From assembly GCA_025769875.1 (NCBI GenBank), contig JAGFNK010000283.1, forward strand, positions 1 to 64,000: a stretch of 64,000 nucleotides of DNA. Reading direction: 5' to 3'. The position numbers and the translations under genes are program-made. This document shows, piece after piece, positions 42,414-53,060 of the stretch (positions are counted from its first letter, which is position 1; the number at the start of each line of letters is the position of its first letter). The DNA comes from Russula earlei. Its lineage: Eukaryota > Basidiomycota > Agaricomycetes > Russulales > Russulaceae. The notes beneath the pieces are model-generated. The model saw nothing but the letters and a program-made list of their open reading frames with translations, did no database searches and had not been told where the DNA came from.

Positions 42414-43498
42414 TGTTAAGATCTGACTGATCTTAATACCAACTCTTAGTGAAAGAGTTGCTTGATATAGTTCAAGCACTAGACTTCAAATCCTTTGATA
42501 TTATCTCAGGAAGATTGAATGTATGAGAAGAGAAGGGCCTCTTTCACTTAGAGTTAGCACTATAGTTTGTTTTTAGAGCGCTAGACAAGGTGAATGTTAT
42601 GTCGAAAGAGTAAGTTGAGCGTAGGGCTTGGCTTCTTGGTACTACAGACTATGTATATGATATCTCAACAACTACTGATATGATTCATATGAAACTTGGG
42701 GTGCACATAGCTGAGAACCAGTAGTATCCAAATATGTAGAGCGCAATTCGAGAATGTTAGATAGTCATTCTTTCCTAGGTATCTGTCATGAATCAGTAAG
42801 CGGTGAGTAAGCTATTACTGATCAGGATCAGTAAGCAATCACTAAGGCCCCTTTTACCAACCGAAGAATTCTTGAATCTTGAACTTGAACTTGGATTTTG
42901 GGATTTTCCGGGAGTGACAGGAATGACAGGTGTGATGTAAGTGACATAATAAACTAATATGAGTCCATTTCAAATATGAGTTATTTTCCGGTGTGATTTG
43001 CTGGGTTTACATGTGATATGTAAAATATTTTTTCTAACCCTTCCTTCCACTCCTTCCAAGTGGGGTATTGCAAGCATGTCATAAGGCAGAATATGTGTCA
43101 CCAATGTGTGGGTGCACATCTTTGTGCAAATTTTGTATGTGCAGCTCTGGTGAAAATGGGGCTGCAAGCACCCAGATGTTGAGCTCAAGTTGGACTGCTT
43201 GACTCCGAGTTTGACGCTGACACATCATGTGTAACCCCAAATATGTGAGTATGCAAATGACAACAAAAAAAAATGCATATTAATTTATTATATACATCAT
43301 ATCACTTAGATCACTCCTGTCACTCCTGTCACTCCCGGAAAATCCCAAAATCCAAGTTCAAGTTCAAGATTCAAGAATTCTCAGTTGGTTAAAGGGGCCT
43401 AAGCCAAATGAATAAGCACACATATGAGGAATCACAAATGAATCAGCAAAGCATGGGTGAACAGGTGAAAGTCGAAGAAAAACATGAGAATCCTAATA
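42414..43498 (-). mobile_element. Solo LTR, family C, inside the Myb gene (TSD GTCAT)
   Basis: Read minus, it runs TATTAGGATT...AGATCTTAACA (first G of TG changed to A) and is flanked by GTCAT on both sides (42409-42413, 43499-43503, ATGAC on plus). Without the nested MITE it is about 528 bp. A relative is at 61551-62877. Excising it with one TSD restores the Myb reading frame from MNRV into IESF, which confirms the ends. Confidence 0.9.
42846..43399. mobile_element. PIF/Harbinger-type MITE 2, nested (554 bp, TSD TAA)
   Basis: Same TIR (GGCCCCTTTTACCAACC...) and same internal sequence as MITE 1, with about 110 bp more in the right half (43155-43260). TAA lies on both sides (42843-42845, 43400-43402). 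It sits inside the solo LTR. Confidence 0.95.
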
Positions 43499-44711
43499 AT
43501 GACCCTGTTCATGACCGCTGACATACCAACAACAGCGGATGCCGCTGTGTCGGTCCTTTGTCTTTTGCTTGATGTTTCACTTACAGAGACATGATTGGAT
43601 CTATGCTTCCAAACTGAGAAGCAGGGTGAGAGGAGAGGCATTTGACAGTGAAGTTGATGAGAAACGCACCACCATCAAATTGAGATCCAAATGAGTTGGG
43701 GGACAGACAAGAAGGTGACTGGGATGGAGGATCTGAATCTGCATGAAGTGTTTGCTGTGTACCCCGATAGGCACTTTTGCCTTTGGATTTCAATCCAACA
43801 AGAGACTCCATAGCCTTGCAATATGACCAGCCCTTGTTGCGGTACTTCTTGGCACTTGGTTTTTTCTGCTAAGGTCAGACGTTGTTAAAGAAGCAGGAGT
43901 TATACACACACCTTGACTAAATTGGCCCACTGCCCCTCCATTTCTAACCCTACATCCACTCCCTTCTCATCATCCCAGGGAAACCCAGACTGTAGCTTGA
44001 GGAAGGAGATGATACTGTATTCAGTCTTCAACTGTTGGACGGTGTCAGCGTTGAGGGAAGGGATGAAGTGGACAATACAGCACCCTGTTCCATTTTGTTT
44101 TGCATGTGCTCCCAGTCTCGACGCCACCCTTCTCACGAAGGGGGTTGATCCGAGAGGCTGCATCATTGAAGATGTGGTCCTTGAACATAGAGTTGGAGGT
44201 CATTTCATCCCTATGCTCCAAAAGAAAATCTAAAAAGGCCGCTTCATCCTTAGTTGTCCATGTGGTGTTACCATCTGCTTGACTTTCTCCCACAGAAGAA
44301 TGAGAGGCTGAGCAGGTCTGCATGTATGATGGGGGGTACCGAACAAAGGAGGTATGGAGGGAGGAGAGGATTAAAAAAAGAAGGCAAGAGAAAAACGCTC
44401 ACCATGCATACATGGAAAAAGATGACGGAGGGAAAGTCCCGAACAAAGCTGAGTACCGACTCCCAAGTCAACTCCGAGTATGTGGACATCTAACTTCACA
44501 CATGCGAATATGCAATCACAACAAGTGAATTTGCAAATTTGGGTGGGAAAGAGCTCATAATTATAATTAAAGAAATTATAATTAAAGAAACTCGTATTAG
44601 TTAATCAAGTTATTGTTCATCATGCCTGTGACTCCTGTCACCCCCGGAAAATACCAAAATCCAAGTTCAAGTTCAAGATTCAAGAATTCTTGGTTGGTAA
44701 ATGGGGCCTGA

Positions 44712-44876
44712 AATTTTGGCACTCCCCTCAGGGGAAAATAAATTCTCTTTACTCCTTTTTTATTTTCATTCAGATCAAAATTGAAAAAGTCCAGAAACCA
44801 AGAACTCCAAATGAAATCATTCCATAATAATTCGAGTCTCCCATCCCCGATAAAAATGCATACGTACAACGCAGTC
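44712..44876. other. Short A/T-rich spacer between the Harbinger element and duplication copy B
   Basis: No gene seen. Confidence 0.4.
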
Positions 44877-46905
44877 GCGTGACACACTTTTCTTCTCACC
44901 CCCTTCCTCCTCTAGCTCGAGGAGACGCATATCATCCTTGTCATCACCGGGGACCGAGATGAACACATTTTCGTGACGTGGTTCCCACAAGGGCACACGT
45001 ATTGAAAGCTTCTGCATTGGACACACCGGCAAGAAGTATCCGTTCCCCCCCCCGCCATTCCCTCCATCATAACCCCTTGCACCCTTTTCACGTGCAGAAT
45101 CATCTCCGTGATGCACATTCCGCGAGATCCTATCCCACATGACGACCTGATCTCTGGTGGCGGGGATCCCAGTGCTCAGTGGCGCAAGGCGGGGAGAAAG
45201 CTGTTGTATGACGTTGCGATCGGGGAAACGGCGCAGTCGGGTCAAGGACTCGGATGCCATCACTTTACGGTGAAGGGGTATGGCAGTTACTTACGACGTC
45301 AGGCTTAGTCGTTGTGGAAGTTGGCGGTCTCGGTGCGGGTAGCTTCTCTTGGCCACAGCCTAGGTGGGCGCACGGGGCATGTGATGTGCGAACCTTGTGA
45401 TGCTGAGGGGGCACCACGATGTTGGATACCTCACACCCACACCCACCCATACCCATATGGTCATTTCGCCTCACGGTCCAGGGAACTGGCGGCAAACGCG
45501 CAGAATAAAGTTTCCGAATGCGTGTCGGATCAGGAAGCGATTTGATTCAGCCCGCTGATCAGAGCGTTCGACCCCCTCCCTCCTTGGAGAGCCCCACGAC
45601 ACATTCTCTCGAAATGCCGACAGACGGGACCTAGGGACCAAGGATCGGCACGGCTGCTATGAGTGGGCAAGCTGTAGCCCACGTTTGCACATGGCGACCG
45701 GCCGACCGGGATGTCCCAGAGCGCTATCCGATTTCAGAAAAAAACTTACTCACAGCATGATAAGCTTGGGCGCATGCTCCTCCCCACATGGCTTGATCAA
45801 CTAAGAGGGCCGTGAGATGAATCCCAACCTGGGCCACGCCCCTATCTCCCTGAGGAAATGTCCAGCCATCAGCCATCCAATGTGGTCAAAATACCTGCAC
45901 CCCCCAATCTTGTGAATTTTTGTGTGCGCTGTATGATGAGTCATAAGTCAGTCAAACCCCAATTTGCCTCCGTCATCGGATCCGTCGTCACTCACAAAAG
46001 ATATTATCGAATTGCAGATGCGGGACACCCTGCAATTCCTACCCAAACTACCCAAGGCTCGATCGATCGTGCATCGAGTACAATTAATTGTCCCCTGAAA
46101 GGATACGTAGCTGCGCTGGCTCCCTGGAAGCCTTCCGCGACCATGGTTGAAACCCCTATGACCGGGCACGGGCGGTGCATGCCTGGCCAGCTGGTCGGGT
46201 ACCTTTTTCCACTGACCTTCAAGCTTTTTCAAGGTTTAACTCGTGTTGCCACACGACACGACAGGGCACCACAGGAAATTTGATCTGGGTTTCGATGTTA
46301 CGTGGCTAAAGCGAGTTACAACTGTACTCGAAGGTTCTATTCTCACTTCCTTTTGGCTCCGTTCCTACCAATCTCACCAAAAGGTTCCCAAATTCCGATC
46401 CGTCCCCGCAACAGGAAGGTGGGGCCTTCGTTCAGCGCTACTACGGACTCAACATGCTTCATCTTGTTCCTGGGTTTTTTTATCCATATTGTCGAGGATG
46501 TTATCCCGGTTCTCGTTTCTCGCAGACGCAGGGACAGAACGTGTACGTTGGAAATTGTCATAGCCAAATGAAAAGGACGTGCGTGGTTGGAGTTGGACAC
46601 TTCAGTTGATGGACATCCAAATATGTAAATCACGTGACGATTGATCACTTTTTTTTTCTTTTTCTCGGTCCCGCATCCGCACAAAACAGGTTCAAGCTTC
46701 TGGGACGTACAGAGCACGCAGGTCACATCCGAAAGAGACGGTCTCTGTATTTCAAACTGTTTGGCCTGGTTTTGTGTGTGTGCGCATGTGTACGTTTTTA
46801 TTTTTATTCTTTGGATTTCTCACAACCACCCCCTACGCCGAACTCGGATCCGCGTGCTGTGCTCCTTTTCGTTTGGAAGAAGCCGCACAGCTTTGTTCAC
46901 ACAGG

Positions 46906-47823
46906 CTAAGGACGTGTCCTCGGACGGTTTATCACGGCCACTGCACGGCCGGGACCAAACGATGTTAAACATGGAATGGGTAGGAACGATAAGACAGGCA
47001 AGGTGCGGTCACTTGCCGTGGTACATGTGTCCTGGCTGTGTCTAGTCAACGTCACTCGCGGGTATGGTTGCATGTCTGCACCACTAAATAGGTAGGTTTG
47101 AGCAAGACGCCCGCACGTCATGAACAATTTCTGTGAGATAAGTGGTAAACGTCGCAATCCATAACGAGCGACATCATCGATGGGTAAACTACACGTGCGA
47201 TGGGATCCCGATAAGCAAGTTCCGCTCGAACGTGTGAGGGGCACCTGCCCCCGCCCACGGTGGCTGCGGCCCTCATAGAGCGTACACGCTGAAGTCGAGC
47301 TTGCAGAGCGGTCGCGACCGGGGCTGACGGGCCTCCCGCGGGGCGAGTGGCGGGGCGTCCGCGGTTGTTGATGCCAACTCGGAGGGCGGCGGTCACCGCT
47401 CGAAGGAAGGCGTCGAAGCGCTGGGCTATGGTGCGAGGAGCGAGGACCAGCCCTATGGAGAAGAGAGAGAAAAAGAAAAAGTTCAGGAGGGCAGACGCAG
47501 AACGAGAGACTTGAAACACGCTCACAATTGGATTCCTGGCGACGAGCCTTGCGACGGTCATCCGGCACGCCAGCCACAGCCAGGTGGCGAACAGGGCGAG
47601 GAGCCAGGCTTTGGAAGAAGTTAGCGACGGCGCTTGCTGTCTGTGTTGGAGAGGCGGGAGAATCGACGGGCTCACCGAAGGTGATTGCGATGTCGAAGTG
47701 TTTCTGGTCCGTCATGCGGGACGGACTGGCTACCGCGTTAGAGCTCCAATTGCGGTTGAGGCCCACAATCGGGAACGACGAGACGGGGAGGGCTTTGACA
47801 CAGATGACGATGATCATTTGCAT
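46906..47823 (-). CDS. Unknown minus-strand gene, copy B (open 305-codon frame)
   Basis: Starts near 47823 (MIIVICVKALPVSSFPIVGL), continues MTDQKHFDIAITFGEPVDSP and ASAVANFFQSLAPRPVRHLA. Two readings are possible past 47560: the uninterrupted frame, Ser/Arg-rich, or a spliced one using GTGAGC (about 47523) and ATAG (about 47453) that joins to LVLAPRTIAQRFDAFLRAV. The alternative frame with hydrophobic runs (AWLLALFATWLWLA) cannot be joined to the first exon in phase. No family recognised. Copy A is interrupted, so expression is doubtful. Confidence 0.35.
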   Translation of the reverse strand: MQMIIVICVKALPVSSFPIVGLNRNWSSNAVASPSRMTDQKHFDIAITFGEPVDSPASPTQTASAVANFFQSLAPRPVRHLAVAGVPDDRRKARRQESNCERVSSLSFCVCPPELFLFLSLLHRAGPRSSHHSPALRRLPSSGDRRPPSWHQQPRTPRHSPRGRPVSPGRDRSASSTSACTLYEGRSHRGRGQVPLTRSSGTCLSGSHRTCSLPIDDVARYGLRRLPLISQKLFMTCGRLAQTYLFSGADMQPYPRVTLTRHSQDTCTTASDRTLPVLSFLPIPCLTSFGPGRAVAVINRPRTRP

Positions 47824-48315
47824 CGGGGCAAGAGACTTGTTGCTACGGAAGGGATGACGGCATTGGGGATGTAAATGTATGTGAGCTGTTGGGGGGAAAG
47901 GATGGGTGAGACGGGAGGCCGAAGATTGTTTATATGTTGTGTGGTCGATACCATTCTCCGCGAGTATTTGGTAGACGGAATTGAGTTGTTAGTGACGAGA
48001 TCCTCGATTACTGCGGCGATCCCATTACGGAGTCATTGGGAATCCATCGTGACATTGTAGGGCGTCCCGGGATTGATGGGATCGCTTGATCTACAGAAAA
48101 AGGGCGGGGAAGGACTGAGGGGGGGTTTAGAATATACTCGCTGGGCTGCGGAAAGTGGATGCACCGCCAGCGTCACGGTTCGAGCCTCCTACTCGTCCAT
48201 CATCCATCGTCATCTCGGCCATCCCAGCTACCCAAACTCTGCGGAACTCTGGTGGCCGTCCATTTCAACGTCGTTGCACCTTGAGATTGGGCGATAAGGG
48301 AACAAACAAAACAGT

Positions 48316-48882
48316 ATGCTGATGGCTGTGAGGGGGGACCCGCTGCCGAGGTCTTATCACCCACCGTACGCCCCGATAGGACGATCATTCACCGGTTCGT
48401 GGCTAACAGGCGGAGCTTGAAGGACCGTCGGCCGGATCCAAGGTAAAATTTTGGCTGTAGCTCGAGCATAGAGGTGGCCATCAGGAGTGGGGGTTGAACC
48501 CCCGAAAAGGATGGGCGTCCTCGCCGTCAATTGCCGGCGTTGGTCCTTATCCTTCATCGAGAATGAGCCCGGGGAAATAGGCTGTAGAGGCACAATCATC
48601 AAATGATAGCCTATCGTTTGTCCCCTGACGTTTTCAGGGCCTGGGAAGCTGGACGTCGTCTTTGACGGGAACGCTACGCCAGGGGACGTTGATTCTGAAA
48701 CGCCCGTTCTCACCTCTTGTTATCACAGTGAAACGCCCCCGGACGTGCAGAATATTGAGTTGCGACGCCTTTCGGCCGCAATTCTGAGCAGAGCCACTGG
48801 GGGCCAATGCGCAATCGCAACTCTAGCGCCGGGCGACGAGAATCCCTGCACCGTGGACCTTGTTCGATCGCCTAATTTATAG
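48316..48882 (+). pseudogene. Unknown plus-strand gene remnant, copy B
   Basis: Same blocks as 20349-20914 (PTVRPDRTIIHRFVANRRSL, PGKLDVVFDGNATPGDVDS, LSAAILSRATGGQCAIATLA, NPCTVDLVRSPNL and TAG). One base is lost near 48325 compared with copy A, shifting the start. Function unknown. Confidence 0.35.
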
Positions 48883-49269
48883 GAAACCGAAGACACATCC
48901 CCTCCGCCAAGAGCTTCCGAGGTTCTGTGACGTCCTTGTCCACGTCAGAACGTCGCTTTAAGTTGCGCCAGGCCAAATCTTGCCATCAGTTTGCAGCATG
49001 GAGAGCCATTTTTGAATTCGCGAGTAAATCGGAACATTACGATATTGCTGATGCTGTCAAGCCGGTCGAAGAAAATTGTTGCGTTGCTACTCTGTCTTGG
49101 GGCGGTTGAACAGAGCGGAGACGTTCAGCTGAGTCCCGCGGAGTGTGCGCGACGGCAACGGGCCCGGACCCCACAAAGCCGCCGAAATTTTCATCTCTTC
49201 CAACCACCAACCACATGTTTTTCCCGAGGCGCCAACACACTGCCTTTTCCGCCGTTGCACTCATCATCC

Positions 49270-50140
49270 ATTCATAACCTGTACCGCATCGATGTCAATA
49301 CAAACCTCAAGTTCTCCCAACCCCGCGCCTCGTGCGGCCAATCTACTGTCGTTCAGGAGCACATAATCGACGTGACCGTCAAGCTCCTTGGGGACAATTA
49401 CCATACTAGTAATGATCGTGAGCAACGTATCATATCTCAGAGGAGTTGGACATTGAGTGTACATCCCCATTCGTCCTCCAATATCGCCACAGCTCATCCT
49501 CACTTCCATTATGACAAGTGCATCAACCCCTCTTCATTGAAAATCCGACCACCCACGTGTGGATCATGGAGTTATCTTCCTTATCCGGACTCTCAAAGCC
49601 AACTGTGTTGAGCGATCTCACTCTTTATGCTCGAAGATGCGCCGTGGTCCAATTATCGTGGAAACGGTTGCCTCTCCAGGCTACGCCAAATCGTATCGGA
49701 TACGTACGGACCACTGCTTGTTTGGTTGCATTTCGCGGACCGGGAGTGGTACGTCGCAATGCTTGGTCCTCTATTCACTGCTACAATGTTGAACTCCAGG
49801 TAACTTAGAAGATGGAAGTGAACGCCGTTACTTCGTAACATCGACATTCTCATCTTTATTTCGTGCTCGGTGAGCACTCGGCAAAAAATGATCACGGACG
49901 TCTTTCGTCTCGTTCGTATAGCGCGGTCCGCCTCAACTCGGCGTATCTTCCCTTCCCTCCCAACCTGCTGACGAGCTCTAATTTCCTTTCCGCATTGCAC
50001 TGCACGCAAATGAACAAATATTTCGCGTAGCAGAGCTAGAGAGGGACATGGTCGGCGAAGGAGACTTGGCGGTTTCGTCCGCGATAACAGGACATTCCCA
50101 GCTCCTCACATACATTCGACGAATTCGATTCAATCGTGAT
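49270..50140 (-). pseudogene. Unknown gene U, copy 4
   Basis: Minus blocks: NIVAVNRGPSIATYHSRSA, then MEVRMSCGDIGGRMGMYTQC, LRYDTLLTI, and without interruption VPKELDGHVDYVLLNDSRLA, ARGAGLGELEVCIDIDAVQV (49509-49264 is one open frame). This copy shows the last two exons as one frame, which suggests the stops in copy 2 at this point are decay. Confidence 0.4.
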
Positions 50141-50504
50141 CAAGGGGCAGAGAGGCTGTGTTGATACACACAGTCTCCTCGAGACGCTAAAGTTTTCGGC
50201 GGATGTATTCCGTCGGGCCCGCATGGCCGTCCCAGGGTGAGGCTGAGGGACGGGGTCCGCCAAAATAAGTTGACTGAGGATGGCCGGGACCGGTGCCATG
50301 TAAAAGTGGCACCTCTCACTCCAAAGTCGGAGATTCAAAAAAAACACTTGCTCTACATCCGTACCTTGCCAAGGCACGAAACTTCTCCGACTTCCCCAGG
50401 CGCCTCCCTTCCCCCCTCGTGTCGATATGCCGATTACACGACACGACGGTTCTCCCATTTAAGTCACGTGGCCCCTGTTCATCTCCCGGTCTGCCTCGTC
50501 CACA

Positions 50505-50512
50505 TATAAAAT
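50505..50512 (+). promoter_or_regulatory. TATA box of the zinc-finger gene, copy B
   Basis: TATAAAAT, 117 nt upstream of the ATG at 50622; same context as in copy A. Confidence 0.6.
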
Positions 50513-50621
50513 CAAGGCTAGCATGGTCGCTCAGTCGGTGATGGGTAAATGCCTCATCCCCGGATTCGCCATCTTATTGCCGCAGCTTGCACATCTCTCC
50601 ACCCATACTCTGTTCTCATCA

Positions 50622-51241
50622 ATGGACCATAGTGATCTAGTCCAGGAACTTTCACCTCATGTGGTCAGCTGCGAAAGCCAATGGTCGCTTGTTGGCTTGA
50701 ATCTCTCTGATAGCTGGCAGGTACGCCTTCCCAGGCATTACTATCATAACTTATGTCAACATCAACATAGATTTATCCGGTGCAAGATACACCCTTTAAT
50801 TATATTCCTTCACAGCCAATCATGCCAATGCCATCCCAGAATCCATTGACGCACACAACATCTACACCTCCCCGGTCATGGGCATGTCCTCAATGTGGTA
50901 GGGGTTTTCAACGCAGGCAGGAGAGGGATCGACACCTCCGGATCTACCTTCCATACTCAATCTATTGCCCATCTTTGCGTTGTGTATGGAGAGGTGATCG
51001 CACCGACAGCCTCGCAAGGCATTGGAGGAATACACATGTCAACCATGGTCCAGTTCCTGGGTTGCAACAAAGTCAAATCTATGACCCGACAAGACTTGTG
51101 AGGTTGATCCTTTATGGTGCCTTGACTGTCGAGGAGGCGGGATTGATTGCATTGTCAATTGTCGTATATAGGGCAAGAGAGTTGGACAGGGTGGATCTAT
51201 GGCGGAACGGGTGGGGCCGTCGAATGAGGTTTGGACAGTAA
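50622..51241 (+). CDS. C2H2 zinc-finger protein, 189 aa, copy B
   Basis: Exons 50622-50720 and 50771-51241 with a 50-nt phase-0 intron; same length and structure as copy A. Differences are few (for example FNY for LNY, PIMPM for PITPM, HVNHG for HINHG) and avoid the metal ligands and the C-terminal helix. The intron differs from copy A by one base in length, the flanks by more. The adjoining gene at 51523-51866 converges on it. Confidence 0.75.
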
Positions 51242-51522
51242 GTTCCCTGACTCTCCCCCTCTGTTCTCTGCTTGTACTCTATCTCTCTGTGAAAGATTTT
51301 CTACTTGAGATCCGCACGGTTATATGCTTATTCAATTCTCATGTCAGAGGTCTCCAGCGATTGTTGCTGTTGGATGCTGACCCCCACATATCGTTACCGT
51401 AGCAAGATGAAGATCGCGAGCATGCTTTTTGCACGCACGATGGAGTGTTTCTTCAGTTTTGGATATGGATATGTATTTATCATATCACGCTTTCCTCCTC
51501 ATATGCGATGCCGCAACCAAGG

Positions 51523-51866
51523 TCAGCTTGGACATTTAGTGGCCGCAGCGTTCTGCTTCTTTGAGAGCATTTTGGCCATGGCGGGCAGTGCCATCACATC
51601 CCAGATTTGTGGACGTTCCTTTCTGTCCCATGATCCTCGACATTCATCATCAACCATCACCAGCGTCTCTAGTTCCTCAAATCCTAGGCAATTCTCTGTC
51701 TCTTAGAGGCTATCTTACCTGTGTCATCCAGACACATCATAGCTCTGTAACTACCCCTTTCTTGATCATAGCGGATTCGCAAATCATCAACATCGTTCGT
51801 CACGCGGTGCGAGAGGCTTGAGAATTCCAGATACTTGCCGGGCGCTGCTGGGTGCTGCGCAAGCAT
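51523..51866 (-). CDS. Small two-exon gene of unknown function, 102 aa
   Basis: Exon 1 51866-51719 (MLAQHPAAPGKYLEFSSLSH, RVTNDVDDLRIRYDQERGSY, MMCLDDTG) and exon 2 51683-51523 (FEELETLVMVDDECRGSWDR, KERPQIWDVMALPAMAKM, SKKQNAAATKCPS, TGA). The 35-nt intron (51718-51684, GTAAGA...CTAG) is short but in phase. Acidic, soluble, no signal or membrane span. The pattern DVDDLR...YRAMMCLDD recalls the first strands of metacaspase p20 domains, but no catalytic His or Cys segment is present, so I give no name. Convergent with the zinc-finger gene. Only the C-terminal end remains in copy A. Confidence 0.5.
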
Positions 51867-52499
51867 CACTTTCACTTTCAAGACCCCTCTACGTTTCGAT
51901 ATCCCTTCTCCATCGTGAAACTTTTGCTATTAGCCCCTTGTGGCGTGCTCTGCGAAGCCTCGCACCAATGGACCGGGTCTTTCTGAAGCTGTCCTTCTCC
52001 GACGGGAGGGTTCATCGCACGACTTGACGAAGCCTAAGGCACGCATGATCCCCCAGCTCATTTGGTGGCACTACTCGATTACGTCTGGAGCGCATTCCCG
52101 TGATCACACGGCGAGGACCGTGGAAGGTTCCTAAAAAAAAAAAAAGTTTCGTGTGCTCGGTGGAAGGAAAGTGCCCATATGACGGCATGCTCGACCCGCG
52201 GAAGCGCCGTTGGCCCCTCATCGATCCCACGATCTCAATATACTGTGTTCCAAATTATGGCGCTTATTCTGCGAGCCTGGCAGAAGGACAGTAATAATTT
52301 TCACTCGCCGTCCTGTGCTACGCAGAATGCCACGCGTGGACGCACGTTCGACCCTTTTTTTTTTTTTCGTATTCCCATATCACGCTAACGCCAATTCTAG
52401 TACCAATACAGCAGCCTCTCATGCACTATCAACGTGCCAACCCGAGCTTCCTTCGGATCAATCCAAGTCGCCATCGGTTTTCATCGGTTTTACGTGCCC

Positions 52500-53060
52500 T
52501 CCGCGTACCATGTCACACACCGCAGCATCACTATCAGAGAACCTTCCTCTGCGTCACCCTCAGTGACTGCGAGTAAGGTCGTGGGAATGGCGTCCCGAAA
52601 CAGCCAGTGTGGCAAATACCCGACCATCGTTGTCCCACGCACTGGATACTGTAAGGCGTCAATCAAACGCCGCGCTATCTTACGGTCCCGCTCGTAACTC
52701 CCTTCTCTTAACATACAATCATGGCATCCTTCGTCATTTTTTCTTATCAGGAATGACAGTTGGAGGACGGTGATCCACCAGCGTCTATTCATCCACTATA
52801 ATCCGTCGGAACCACCGAGTTGGCGTTCCTCCATTTCTTGGTCCGGCCGGCCCGCGGCATTTTATAACTGCGTGCCTGCTCTCTCCCTGTGTGTATTTCA
52901 GTTTATTTGTATGCTCGCTCGCATGCTCGCCTGTCCGCGCTGCATACCTCCGCTGATAGCGTCAGTGATTATCCGAGAAAAAATGCTGCGCTTCTTCTCA
53001 ACTATTCTGGAGTCTCGGACGTACCACCGATTCTCTGGGAAGCGCCACCACCTGGCCCTC
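52500..53060 (+). pseudogene. Membrane-protein family TMF, decayed copy in duplication B
   Basis: Remnants of exon 1 (PKQPVWQIP), a damaged membrane exon (about 52720-52775, ending in NDSWRTV in one frame) and exon 3 (ASVIIREKMLRFFSTILESR). Frames do not join. Confidence 0.45.

Larger units (their letters stand above)
42050..44323 (-). pseudogene. Myb/SANT-like DNA-binding partner of the Harbinger transposase, split
   Basis: The partner protein binds element ends and helps the transposase. Minus-strand exons: TTWTTKDEAAFLDFLLEHRD and DAASRINPLREKGG (44323-44113), then YSIISFLKLQSGFPWDDEKG, MEGQWANLVK (44044-43915), then KKYRNKGWSYCKAMESLVGL and TQQTLHADSDPP (43870-43670), then SKRQRTDTAASAVVGMS and MNRV (to 43504). 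A solo LTR interrupts at this point. Past it, the reading resumes as IESFDSTVQALNKPE and, after a frameshift, PEHARQSLAVKTLATDIKDG and YLTLGLDKDPELCDLACQYI, stopping at 42050. Introns are GT-AG and 45-65 nt. Confidence 0.85.
40246..44708 (-). mobile_element. PIF/Harbinger two-gene DNA transposon (4463 bp, TSD TGA)
   Basis: Terminal inverted repeats of roughly 200 bp (40246-40440 and 44490-44708) start GGCCCCATTTACCAACC; the right one has an extra TTATAATTAAAGAAA repeat. TGA lies on both sides (40243-40245, 44709-44711). Inside, on the minus strand, are a DDE transposase and a Myb/SANT-like protein, the two genes of a full PIF/Harbinger element. A solo LTR with a nested MITE sits inside the Myb gene. 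Both genes carry disabling changes, so the copy is inactive now. Confidence 0.95.

Noticed and set aside
47118..47675. 185-codon minus-strand frame with hydrophobic runs (possible membrane protein)
   Set aside because: Cannot be joined in phase to the conserved first exon; the alternative frame can. Hydrophobicity may be chance from CTG/CTC-rich DNA.
51523..51866. Metacaspase assignment
   Set aside because: Only a short DVDDLR...CLDD resemblance; no catalytic His or Cys region.
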